Assembly: GCA_025738555.1 (NCBI GenBank)
Contig: JAOVFP010000009.1
Coordinates: 4,814,749 to 4,878,748, forward strand
Direction: 5' to 3'
Source of the DNA: Cyathus striatus
Lineage: Eukaryota > Basidiomycota > Agaricomycetes > Agaricales > Nidulariaceae
Length of the DNA: 64,000 bases
In this document: one piece after another, positions 1-11,329 of the stretch
How positions within the stretch are numbered: position 1 is the stretch's first letter
Layout: each line of letters starts with the position of its first letter
Translations under genes and position numbers: made by a program
The notes under the pieces: model-generated
Told to the model about the DNA's origin: nothing
The model's database searches: none
What the model saw: the letters and a program-made list of their open reading frames with translations, nothing else

Positions 1-360
1 CGTAAAGATTGAGGCTGTGGGTTGAGATCGCATCAACTGTAAGTAGTTCAGCAAGTTAGTATTTGTGTGACACGAGCGAATCATCAATCGCCGTGGTGAA
101 CTTATGAGCCCAAACCCATTATCATATATACACCAAATAAATTATTTTACACAACTGCAACCTGCGAGCATTCCTATCTATACCGCGGAACTCGTCGACG
201 CCTCTGCTTCATTTCTTTCAATGCCTTCTGGCCTCTCCAATGACCGTTCAGACTGTCCCGACCTTCGCGACCCCCCGAACCGTCCTGATCCAGATCCTGA
301 TGCTGATACAGATCCCGAACCAGAGCCTGATGGTTCCGTATGTTTGCTTTCTGCAGGCTG

Positions 361-2047
361 TTATTCACCCTCAGCTTGAGTCCGTTTAACGGCCACGAAA
401 CTGGGAACACGATACGTCCTCGACGTGTCTTTTCTAGTCGAGCTCATTGATGAGTCGATTTTGTCACGTAATGAGCTCCGGGATGATAGGCTGGATTGTA
501 ATTAACAGGATGAAGGAAATTTGTGGATGGTGTTGACTTACAGACATACGACAGATACAACGTTGAGATGTGTAGTTGCGAGTGAGGGAATTATAAAGTA
601 AAATGACCCTGAGCTATAGTAGAACTAGGAGGATGTGAGTAAGACCTTCAGAATAAATGCGGGGAACGTACCAGGAACACTGTTAAACTCGCACAAAAAC
701 TACGAAAACCGTAGTAAGCAATGGTCGACGTCAATCACGAGTCACTTACCTAGTGGCAGCGGACCGGTTAAGTGCGTAATTGAACAATTTATCAAGTAAT
801 GATTTCGTCCTTTCGTATCGTCAGCCTTACACTTAATACATTAAGGATGTACTCACCGATACGCAGCAGTATTTGTCTTGTGGAAGATGTACACCAATAT
901 AAATGTGATCAATAAATCACATGCAGCCGTTCCACCTCCCTGAATAGAGACGACCTTCGTACCGTAAATTGGATCGACTGTAATTCTAAGATGGGAGAAA
1001 GAGACGTACCACGATCATTCTTTGGCTATTTCCGAGTTTCAAGAATGTGCTAGCGGTGCTCATCAATGCTACTTGGACTCTCGAGTCGTTAGATATGGGC
1101 GCAGGTCACGTAGAAAGTACGTACTCGTTCCTGCGGCTGAGAAGCATTAGTAAGTGATCGATGAAAGAGTGGGAAATATTCTTACTGAACTGAAGTAGCG
1201 CGAGCATCAACTATTGTAGAGAAGTCAGCACAAGAACAGAGTCAAGCTGCTGTGGGAACTGACAACTGGTATGACGAGCAGACGGAATTTCGGCCCTAAA
1301 CTCGAGTTCACTGGGTATAAATGTTAGTCAGTGCTGTATACTAAAATCTGAATCACATACATATCCAAATACATGCCGAGAAGAATCTAGAGAAGTGAGA
1401 TGAATGATGTTGATAGCTTTAATGGAATTACGCGCACCATTGGGCGACGAATTTCGTAAGATACTACCAAACGATGACTTAGTATTCGACAGCAAAAGGA
1501 AGGTAGGATAATACACACCATGAGCATATATTTCGCCTTTCTTGAACAACCACGTTCAGCACCCTATATCACGCAATGGACTGTAAACATACCGGTATAA
1601 GTAGAACTGTCATAACTTCAAAACACATACTTTAACAAAAACCACATGACTTACAAAATGATATTATTCAAATCCGCCATATCCCCAAAACTCAGCATAA
1701 AGTTTGAATACGTCTGGTGGTCCGTGAATATCGTTTCTAACGTCGCCAGAAGCCTGTAATACCACCAGCACATGAAATAGCGACAGACGACGACTCACAT
1801 CAGAAGAAATACAGTCCCCTTGACAAGAATAGGATCAGTCCTCCCATAGCGTTTCAAATACTGCATCCCAACAAAAGCTCCGACTCCATAAAACCTATAC
1901 AACCGTCATAAGTCTTGATTAAATCCACGGAACGGTGTCCACTCACACAGAATTAACAATCAAAGCAATCATCTGCGCCCCATACACGCTCACAAACGTC
2001 GGCGAAGTCCTAGGATGAGGTATAAGCGTAGGAGATGGTGCATCCAT
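361..2047 (-). CDS. DUF6534-type multi-pass membrane protein (copy 1)
   Basis: Read on the minus strand from ATG at 2047. Exons give a hydrophobic N-terminal part (starting MDAPSPTLIPHPRT, with YGAQMIALIVNSV and FYGVGAFVGMQYLKRYGR), then LLATLETIFTDHQTYSNF, VQVALMSTASTFLKLGNSQR, a helix GGGTAACDLLITFILVYIF, SLLDKLFNYALNRSAAT, STIAYYGFRSF, and a soluble tail ending EGE at a TAA at 361-363. This order of about seven membrane segments with a conserved late (S/D)KL...N motif is what I know of the basidiomycete DUF6534 family, whose function is not established; location is presumably a membrane. Short GT-AG introns separate the exons. The stretch ~1080-1680 (TM3 to TM4) could not be spliced cleanly and may contain a lesion, so the gene may be damaged. 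Related genes lie at 43.9 and 61.9 kb. Confidence 0.6.
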
Positions 2048-3429
2048 TTCAGCAGTATAGCAATTTTAACGGGGCGTCCGAAGAGCTCTAACTCCAGTCC
2101 AAGAACTTCCATAATATACCTGTCCTCCTACGACTGTAACGTTTCTGAACAAGGGTTTATGACATTGAATACAGATGCTTCCATACAATTTAGCTAAGGT
2201 TTTTGGGTTAGCGTAGCCACTGAGGCGCGTGTTTCATATAGAAAAGGGATCAATCATGAGTAAAACTGAATAAGTTGGGCGCTTGGTACTTAAAGAGTTT
2301 CTCATGGTGCTAGGACTGCCAACAATACAAACTAATTTATTTCCCATTCTTTAATCTATGTTATATATTTTCCACATCCCCTAGTCTGAGACTGAATTTT
2401 ACCATATTTCTATGTTAACTTACTCATATTGGCTTAATTGTCTTCGCTCAGAACCATATAACATTCTGCATTTTTCTCTACAGCTTTCTAATCAAATATT
2501 TACATTGTCTTCCACTTGAATCCCAATTTAATTACGCCGTCTCAATACTATTCATCTCGTGTTTTCAGTTGGAGCTTTATTTAACTATATAGAATGGATA
2601 GCAGGAACTTTTATAACTATACCAATGGCAAGTAATTACTTTTTTTTTTTTTTGCAATCGTGTACTTAACATCAGTGATAGGGTACCATATGTTGCAACA
2701 TAGTATCGTCTACTTGTACGTATAAGTATAGTAACAGGCGAGAAATATGATGTATCATAAATGAGAAGGTAAATACACGCTCAAATCTACGCATTCGTAT
2801 GATAGTCAAAAATGACACGTGCTCGGTCTGTTTAACAAGCACGTATAGTATAGATGTTACATCTATACTATACCCGCTCGTCACGTTGTGAGGTCTGAAT
2901 CACTATATATACTACAAGAAGACAATGGTTTTGACCATCCACTTAAATTTGTTTTGTATAAATCTCACACTCATGCTGACTATAAAATTGAAACTGCTAT
3001 ACTGAGTCTCATAAAAAAAGTCGGGTGAAAAGTGGGAACAAGCACAAATGTATATGAGTTTGTTGATAATAATTATGATCTTCACACTCACGCTTACATG
3101 TAGTAGTCTTGGCTTTGATGGTTAGTGAGGATGCTAAACCACTTAAAATTGTATTAGCATGACTGTTAAAATGCAATGAAAGAACAGCGATCGAGGCAAA
3201 ATCATGTACTTAAGTAATTGTGGCAAAAGTAGATATGGGGTTTCGCAGACCGTTACGTAAGCACTAACTGAAGAGCCGGAGAATCTGACTGTCAGAATAC
3301 AATTCCATTTGATGGGATTGGGCGTGGTTGTTAGGCTTTCCATACAATAGCGCTGATATACCTGCGACAAACTTCAAGAAATTTCAAAGCTCTAACAAAA
3401 TTTGCACAGATGCGTTTATCAGTTCATGA
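2048..3429. other. Intergenic, AT-rich, no gene seen
   Basis: No coding exon chain was recognised on either strand. The stretch holds a poly-T run (~2640-2654) and the perfect palindrome listed separately at 2843-2873. The short open frames here resemble no family I know. Confidence 0.5.
2843..2873. repeat. 31-bp perfect inverted repeat (15-bp arms, 1-bp spacer)
   Basis: The arm GTATAGTATAGATGT at 2843-2857 is followed by a single T and then its exact reverse complement at 2859-2873. It is a cruciform/hairpin-capable AT-rich palindrome in otherwise gene-free sequence. No flanking target duplication or coding function was seen. Confidence 0.85.
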
Positions 3430-3957
3430 CTATGGCATATCACCGCTATTTGGCTTAAACCAACCAGGCCTATACCTGGTATGCAGGATGGAATGGACCT
3501 CTTTAATCATTTTCAAATCCTGCGAGCGCTGTCGCATCTCCTCGTTCACATTCGACCCCAAAATGATACACGCCGCTCCCAATTTGCCCCATCTAATTGC
3601 CCTTGTGGACGGATCGTATAGGTACTGAGGAGGAATTTTTGCCAGCAACGTATCTAGAATGAAGTCGAAGGCACTATCAATTTTATTCTTCGGAATGTTA
3701 AGTCTTTCTCCCCATTCATCGATATCTTTGAATGTAATGGGAAAGCCAAACACATACATCGGAACGTATGGGCTATTGGGCGTGACATAGGTATTGCGCA
3801 GTGGCACCGGACTGGTCAGTTTGTAAGTGTCTATTTCAAATCTCTGGAATTTGCTGTAACAATATATCAATTGGATGAATGACTGAGGCAAAATGAACAC
3901 GCACCGTTTCTCAGGTTTGGCTTTCTGGGTGACCTTCTGACTCGGAGGTTTGACCAT
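3430..3957 (-). CDS. Small unknown protein, partner of nuclease-like gene (pair 1)
   Basis: ATG at 3957, one 51-nt intron (3854-3904), stop at 3430; predicted 158 aa. I do not recognise the family outside this window. It resembles the partner proteins of pairs 2 and 3 in position, size, small first exon and a central motif of the form VPxYVxGxxITxxxI (here VPMYVFGFPITFKDIDEW). The C-terminal third (TRYRPGWF near the end) only loosely matches the RxRYKWYRL motif of the other two, so this is the most diverged copy. It is transcribed away from the nuclease-like gene at 5503. No signal peptide or membrane helix is evident. Function is unknown; an antidote, regulator or second subunit for the nuclease is inference only. 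Confidence 0.6.
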   Translation of the reverse strand: MVKPPSQKVTQKAKPEKRCVFILPQSFIQLIYCYSKFQRFEIDTYKLTSPVPLRNTYVTPNSPYVPMYVFGFPITFKDIDEWGERLNIPKNKIDSAFDFILDTLLAKIPPQYLYDPSTRAIRWGKLGAACIILGSNVNEEMRQRSQDLKMIKEVHSILHTRYRPGWFKPNSGDMP

Positions 3958-4104
3958 GATTTGGACGTGAGTATAAAATGATGTGTCCAGGTTTGGTCCG
4001 GCTTAAGTAGAAACAACAACCAATATACCACGTGATAGTGTTGATTAATTGCTTGAAGTTCAACTTTGAAGTTGTTGTTCAAGTTACTAACTTGCACGAG
4101 GCCA

Positions 4105-4830
4105 ATAGATGAACGAGAGCGGTTGTTGTGGGCCGTGAAGTGGTTATGTAATCTTCACGGGCGGCTGGCACCAGCGTTTGTACTTGGGTATGTTCGACCC
4201 AGTCTCTAATTCAATTCCGTCGCCTCATCCTCGTGTCATCGTAAGGCCAGGCTCTGCATCTACGGCTGACGTCTCCTTATGCAAGGTTCAAGGAAGAAAT
4301 AGGAACTGTGGCTCCACATTCCTTTTCTCCCCGCACCTGGTATGTATCAATTGATTGTTGGGCAATTGACTAACTCGTTCCTCCTTCTCTCACACCAGAG
4401 TTGTCTGCTAGATCCTTGCTAGATCGTTCACTGGGTTGTTTCGTCTGGAGATTTGCGTTAGCTCTCGCACTCGTACCAGTCTCTGCTACTTTCCTCTATG
4501 TCTGATGGCAACAACCCTGATACAGAGCAAGGCTCGCAGCCCGGACCCTCTAACTTCTCAGCTACCAATTCCGGATTTAGTCCTTCTGGAGCAGACAACA
4601 TCTCAGCTAATCTCGAAGAAGGACCCACCATCACTGAACTGTCAACAATTGCGTCCTCTAAAGGCAAGGCTCGGAAATCCAAGGGATCAATCAGAGGAGC
4701 TCCTCAGTCAGGGTCTCGAGTACCGCAAGGCACCGCTTCCTTCACTGTTGGAGAGGATTGGGGAGGAGCGCCTTCCCCCGTGCCATGCTGACTTCAGGAT
4801 CGACTTTCTTGGGAGGAACCAATGATTAAT
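4105..4830 (+). mobile_element. Possible LTR-retrotransposon fragment (LTR-like sequence plus gag-like start)
   Basis: The sequence from about 4119 (TGTTGTGGGCCGTGAAGTGG) to about 4440 has the look of a Ty3-type LTR and leader. It is followed by an open frame at 4498-4791 starting MSDGNNPDTEQGSQPGPSNF and rich in S, G, P and T, like the N-terminus of basidiomycete gag proteins. There is no protease, RT or integrase and no second LTR, so at best this is a remnant. It sits in the space between the two divergent genes of pair 1, which is about 1 kb longer than in pairs 2 and 3. The gag reading rests on composition only. Confidence 0.3.
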
Positions 4831-5502
4831 TGCCGACAGCAATCACCGGGACCGCGGGACCCCAATATGTATGCACTTATCATGATTGTCATGAATCATG
4901 ATGACGCTTGAGCGCTAGTGTGACAAGTTGAAGTTGAACTTGGGTGCCGAGCACTAAGCTATCTATTGTCTGCTCTCTTTTCATGCATCACCTCCTAGCA
5001 CTGAGGTGCTATCATGCAAACGTAGTTAGTACGTTTTTTTGTATTGGAGCACTCTGTGACATGGGTGCAAAGAAGAAGGGTGTTATTGATAGATTTGCGG
5101 GAGCTTATCGATGTCATTATGCAGCCTTCAAACAGTTTTCTTCATCATTCATTCGAAGCCATTCTCCTTCGAAGTACAATAGACAATGGTTCATGTTCTT
5201 CTCCATATGGCACCTATCTAAAGAAGCCAAGGAAGTCAATTGCCCACATGTATTTTATCAGATACACATTTTAAAGAAGTGGATATCTCAAAATATGAAC
5301 GATGCAATAAAGGTACAAACATATCTGCAGCATTTCGATATAGTGCTTTGTCTACCTGGCTCGCCTTAGTATCATTCCCCTTCTTGAATTGACGTACTTA
5401 ATCGCTGCCTAATATCCAGCCCACCCCCACCTGAGAGTATGTATATCTTGGTGACCATCAACATCCTTAATTAAACTCGGTTTCCATTATAGCCTATACC
5501 TA

Positions 5503-6685
5503 ATGGCCGTAAATAACTACAGAAATTTCTGGCTCCCTGGCCTCCTTCGCAACAGTGTAGTTGCAATTCCAACATATGCTATCATGACTGCATTTGCGTA
5601 TAGCAGGCGTTCGAACCGTCGACGACTCGAAGACCACTTCCATGCTATGTGGGGCTGTATACTGGACTCATTAATTGATGACTTGAGACCTCACCTCTTC
5701 GTCAATCCGCAATTAACGGTGTATTACGACCCAGACAATCCAGATCCAGATACATCTGGTGGGACAGTTTCGGCTGATGCTGCCAAGGAGTACCGTCCCG
5801 ATTTCGTGGTGATGGGAGTCCATGCAAAGAACAATGACGTGAGAGCCGGTAAACAGGATAGTACCTTCCCGGACAGGTTTGTCAACTGGTCTGCAATGAA
5901 AGTTCAATCTGCGAGCCCCTTTCTCCTTTGCGAACTAAAGAGGTGTCCCCCACGCTCAATCTATGAAGATACCCTTTTTTAAAAACTATTACGTCAACAT
6001 TTTAGGGACGCGAGGTCTGATGCTGAGACGAAGGTTCGACTTCTGTTTGCTAATCCAAACTACCATTGCGAAATGGTTATCTTTATCGCTGTAGTTGGCG
6101 AGTTCTTCCAGTTCAAGATCGCTGAGAAGAAAAATAATCGCAATTTCAATCTGAATGATTTACTATTCGATAATCTCTCCCCAATCAACCCCCCGCGGGT
6201 CAAAAGACCTCAAATTTTGTTCCGGCATGAAGGTCTTGCAGTTTCACATGAAGCATTCGAGAGGGAAGTCGAGGATGAGTCTAATGCAATTCCTGAGGCT
6301 GGTTCCTGGTCCAAGTTTCTCTTGTTCGGCACAAAGGCTGCCAACCAGCGTCTCTACCACATCCATAGAATATTGGAGGAGCTCTCAGAAGACAATGGGA
6401 TTCATGGATTCCAGCCACCAGCGTATGGGGAAAGTGCATCGGTATGGCTAACATTTATTTAATGATGTGTATTTTATTGCTGGTTCATCTTACATCTATT
6501 AGGAAGACGAATTTGATATGGTACTAGACAATGATGGAGACAATGATGGAGAAGAGAAAGGAGATGGGGATGTAGGTGATAATGAAGGCGATGATGAACA
6601 CGAGGATGAATACGATGATGAAGGCGATGGTGAATATGACGATGAAGGTGATGATGAATATATAGATGAATATATAGATGAATAG
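5503..6685 (+). CDS. PD-(D/E)XK nuclease-like protein with acidic tail (pair 1)
   Basis: Three exons, with introns at 5943-6005 and 6442-6502, both keeping frame. The motif pattern is RPDFVVMG (D100), then a hydrophobic strand SPFLLCELKR (E144-x-K146), i.e. D-x(n)-ExK as in PD-(D/E)XK nucleases. This is followed by an amphipathic segment DAETKVRLLF and a strand VIFIAVVGEFF. The nuclease-like genes at 23.4 and 48.9 kb share this order, including a late (F/I)GxxAxxxxY...I..EL element (here LLFGTKAANQRLYHI). Unlike those it ends in a ~45-residue run of D, E and G encoded by GAT/GAA-rich sequence. It is divergent from the partner at 3430. Activity (DNA cleavage) is inferred from the motifs alone. 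The start at 5503 is the first ATG in frame; a Met nearer AFAYSRR would align better with the other two. Confidence 0.6.
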
Positions 6686-9393
6686 GAAGTGAACTGTGAC
6701 TTGTGTATATAAGTACGTAGATGGCAAACCGTAAATGAGGGGTGGATGTCATGCGCTACAAAGAGCCGTGAAATTGAACAGATACTTACATCACACATGA
6801 TTTGGCATGCGATAAGTACATTGAAGAGGTATACCTGATTGTGACAGTTGGGCAGAGGTACACACTGCTACTCGTTAGGTGTACTTGTAGCCTGAGTTCA
6901 TGTACTTGCCTTTGGGCACCAATGATATGAGATGTTGTTGAAACTTGTCATTATCAAGCCGCATCATTCAAAATCGATCAATAACTTACAAGTTTGTGCG
7001 TATGTATATCAGCTATGTGAGTAAAAGCATTCCAGCTAGCTTTTGAATACTAAAAAAAAATGAATGTACCTGAAGTGTTTATGATTAATTATGCACAGGT
7101 GAGCGAAGTTGTGTGCACCCGGTCTGAGAGCGAACGCGTCGAGGCGCATTACACTGTAGCTGTAATAATTAATCTACATACTGAAAGGCTGTCGTGTTCT
7201 GGCAGCCTCACTGACTCAAACGTAAGTGACAGGATCAAAGTGTACCTTCGTTGCCCGTGAGTAAGAGTCATACATAATAAGTAGCTAGAGTAATAACATA
7301 CGTTCGTTGCCCGTGAGTAAGAGTGGGCAACGAAGAAGAGAGGGAGAGTATTTTATAGTAGGAAAAAAGGGTGGGAATAATATGTAGAAGTGATCGACGT
7401 GCGGGAGCGCGCGTCGGTGGTGAGATTGGGTGAGCGTAATATAAGGAAGCGAGGCCAGGCTTACACATACATAACATATGCATAATTACACATAATAATA
7501 ATAACTCATGAATAAAAGATGAAGAGAGGAGTGTGAGATACTGTAAATACATTGAACTTGAAGCTTGATTAGCATGTAAGGCATTTCAATTAAGCGTGGG
7601 AAACATCGTTGAACAAACCATTTCGTGAAAAAACATAGTTTCAAGGTCGATTTAAAGCTATGTTATTGTTGATATAACATTTAGAGACATTTATCTATAC
7701 ACAAGAATAGAAATGTACAACGAAAATGCGAAAAATGGAACAAAAACGTAGACTATGGCGCCCCCTTATCTACGGCAACCGAACTACGGCACAGCGAATA
7801 TTTTCCCATTCGGAGCGGCATATTTTTCAACACTTGGAACTTCATAGTGCTCAGCAGCAGGTAAGTCGATATTCGCCTCTGGCGCAGTATCAGCCTCTGA
7901 ATTATACGCAGGGTAGGAATTCGTTTACGTATGATGAGGATGCGTATGGAGGGTTTGATAATGCCCCTCCTGCTTCGCAGTCGCAGAGTAGACATGTACA
8001 GGGGAATAGGCAGAGTGTGGCATGCCGAATCCGTATCATGCTACTGTTGTTGGGCCGCCGCCTGAATTCCGCCCTGAGGCTTGGGAGAGGCGATGAGAGT
8101 GATTATAAGGAGGAGCCTAGGCAGGTTTTTAAGGTGCATTTTTTTTGCAGGTTGATTTGGAATGGTGCTGATGCGGTTTTGTAGGTTGATAATGCCTACT
8201 AATGCCTCCTTCAAGTGCTACACGGAACTAACGACAACTAACTGCTATCAGTACGCCTGTGTATCATCTCCCCCCTACCTTTGCTTCATGTACGAACATT
8301 TCACCACCTCGACTCTCTTTACTTCTTTATCTTATCATTATGTAAACGTGAAAAGATGAGATGAATGTACTCTTTTTACTTCTTTCCTTTCCCTTTTCAG
8401 TGACATTTCTAACCTACCCCTGTTCACTCGTTTTTTTGGCTGTTTGCTCGTTTTGTACTACTTTATATTCATGTTTATTACTCCCTTCATACTCTGCTTG
8501 TTCTACTTGCCGATTTTGGTATTGCAGATGGCTTGCATCACTCCTCTTTCGCTTTGCAGATCTCATCCCTCCCTTTCCTTCACTCCCTGCATTACTTCCT
8601 CCGGTGCTGCCCGCCCTTTCATCCCTTCCCACATTGGATTGTGGATATGTTTTACTTGCCTTTTTGATTGTGTTCCTCACATACTGTTCTTGTTCTGGTT
8701 ACGAGTAGATGTAAGTAGCTAGAATGCCGCTTTTATTTATTGTGGATGCCTCACGTGTCCGAGTTCTTCTCTCTCACTTGAGTGATATTCCGATTGGATT
8801 GGATTTTTCTGATTTGATGCTAACGTTGACTAGGACTACTAGGGCCTATGGCACCCCGCTCATTCTGCTCTGGATGATATTGGCTAATACTGCGGGCACT
8901 ATCTCACCTCTGGTGATGTTGATGTGATGTTTCAAAGGCTAACTGTGCACTGGATTTTCAGGTTGTTTTTAGTCAGGGCTTTTACAGATGTTACGGCAAG
9001 AAGCTTCTAAAACATGAACGCTTTCTAGCAATGTAGCGGAAAGATCTCATGTTGATGTGTTACACCCATCTAGTTAAGGAGTCCGGTTCTCCACCAACGC
9101 CCACTGATTTTTGGACTTGTGTTCTCTCGAGTTCAATTACTGCGCTCTGAACGTTTGAAGTTAATTTCTGGTGGCTATCCTAGAACTGTCCTGCTCACTG
9201 TAGTCGCTATCCGATATTCTCGTTGAATGCAGCTCGGAGGTCAGGCTTTTCGCTCACTTGGATATCCGTTGCACCGCAGGAATGGTGACCGTCTTGATCG
9301 CTCTGGTCGTTCAAAGGAAGGGCTCTTCCAAGGCTCGTCGTTACTGCTTTGACTCTTTTTCGAGATCTGGTCTCGGACGAAAGAATTACTGAA
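6686..9393. other. Mostly non-coding; weak remnants of unknown genes
   Basis: A 22-bp direct repeat (TTCGTTGCCCGTGAGTAAGAGT) occurs at 7247-7268 and 7303-7324. Between ~7710 and 8170 the plus strand has Q-, Y- and P-rich open stretches broken by stops (phrases such as QYQPLNYTQGRNSFTYDE), and around 8720-8930 a frame with SHLSDIPIGLDFSDL. These look like eroded exons but match no family I can name. The rest shows no gene. Confidence 0.35.
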
Positions 9394-10160
9394 ATGGTAG
9401 CAATGCCCGCCTGCTCCAAGGCAGACCCCCACTGCATCATCTGCACCCTAAATGCTTTCTCCCTATCAACCTCGCGGAGAACAGCATACTCTAGCTACTC
9501 TTTTCTTTGCTCATTCTCGGTCGCTGGTGGGGAGTGGGGCTTTTGTGTGAGTGGGATCCAGAAGGGTTACTATTAGGGTTATGATTGCGAGATGAGAGTG
9601 AATGGAAGGACGTACTTTGAGGATCTGGGGTTGTTTGAGGTGTTTTTCTTTTTTTTTAAAAAAATCCTAGTTTATTAGTAGGTTGTGGAAGACCATATGT
9701 CACGACTATCCTGTGTCTACTTGTATATACTTTATCAGATGAGGCATTTCACTAACTACGTGTGGGTGTGAAGTAAGGTATGGCTCAGGACAATAGTCCG
9801 GAGGGCGGCTGTTTGAGGTATAAGAAGCGGAGAGAAGGACAATGGTGTCAATGGTCTTCGGGGGGACACTGGACAGACAGGTCTGCTGGTGGTTCACGTC
9901 GAGCCCTGGTCAAGTCGAGCTGAGAAGGCATATGTCATAGATGGGGGAGATGACAATGAGAGTGAGTTGTGATTGAGAGGAGAGAGTAAATGAAGATGGT
10001 CGTCGTTGTTGACGATGAGCTCGAAGTGTTCGTCTCTCCCACCTGGGGCATCACGTGATTGTCCCAAATTTAGTCACATATTCCCGCGTTCCTACGTGTC
10101 CCCCCTAGGCTTCGGAGTCCATGAGTTAATTGGAAAGAGTGTGTATGTACTCGAAAAGGT
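9394..10160 (-). pseudogene. SET-domain gene fragment A (5' end and upstream region)
   Basis: Minus-strand sequence aligns by eye with the 5' part of the SET pseudogene at 61.3-61.85 kb. It contains the QMMQWGSALEQAGIAT block, the SQTTS-type N-terminus and upstream DNA reaching the TGTGTATG...ACTCGAAAAGG segment. Homology stops abruptly at about 9394, before any SET domain. About 150 bp of unrelated A/T-tract-bearing sequence (~9640-9800) is inserted relative to the other copies. The TAG just before the LE(Y/H)AVL(R/C)E block is shared with the copy at 61.4 kb, so duplication probably happened after the gene was already broken. Confidence 0.7.
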
Positions 10161-11320
10161 AAAATAGACGACATTCCCTGCATCAGTATTTACTACTTAT
10201 GCGCATATATGCTATGCTAACTGGTTACCCATTGACAGAAGTTGCACACGACTTCGTATGTATAATGTAACTGATATCCACTTTGCTAGCACCATCAGGC
10301 AATATGTTCCTACAAGGCCATGTGAGTAAAATCACCGGAAAACATGTATTGAGAGATAGTCCTGATAGTTCTATTAGAAGAAAACATTATCACACTGAAA
10401 AATGCATTACGCACACCAAGGATGATTCGATAATTGATGATTCAAGATAGTGTTAGCGAGTGTGGTCCACTGTAGGTCCCTCAGGAGTCAGAGCCAAGTC
10501 ACTATCCATCAGCTCGTATTCGTCTCAAATTCATCAGGCTATCTGCGGGGTTTGTTTGCAGCTCCGTGTATGGTCCATATATGTAAAGGCTCTAAGTACA
10601 CCCAATAAAACTCCAGGTTGCATCTTAGGTATTTGTATTTATTGCTTACAGTGGTAACTAGTGACCGAACTGGTTGTTGCTAACTTTGGCAGGATTTGTT
10701 TTTATTGTCGGTTGTGGTAGCATAATTTGTTATTCAGTGTTGTGCTATATCGTATTTTTAAATTAAACGACACACTTAGCTACTTTGCCAACCTCTTGAA
10801 AGCACCAGGGAATCGAAGTAGCCAGAGGCAAATATATAATTGAATATATACAACACATGGCTTAATAAAAAGAGTGGATACATAATACGAACGACAACAG
10901 ATCACCGGTAGAATACACTTGTAAAATATCTAAACACATACTTACTAGCTGTATTATGCCAGTGTGGAAGCAGCAGGGGTTGACCAAACGCCGATGATGA
11001 GGTACGACGGAAGAGTCGATAAGAGAATGTTGAAGTACAGGAGTGATGGTGTTGGCTAGACTATACTAGAGACCATGCCAAGAAAACTAAATGTTAGGAT
11101 TATATAATGTGGGCATGACTTTACACTACCCTTAAGTATTTATTGGTCCTTATTTGGCGATGTTAGGTTGACGTTGAACGTTGCAATGTTGAACTTCAGC
11201 CAACAGACAGTACCATGTCCTGGACACATATCTCATTTCCTCTATTTGATACACTCCTTGCCTTTAGGATGGATTTTTAGGTGCAGCCGGTAGCGATATG
11301 ATGTTGACACCGGTTTGTTA
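10161..11320. other. Intergenic, no gene seen
   Basis: No exon chain, RNA gene or inverted-repeat element was recognised in this stretch on either strand. Confidence 0.4.
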
Positions 11321-11329
11321 CTTTAAAAA

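Noticed and set aside
6474..6798. Minus-strand frames rich in His, Ser and Ile opposite the end of the first nuclease-like gene
   Set aside because: They are the antisense of the GAT/GAA repeat that encodes the acidic tail of the plus-strand gene.
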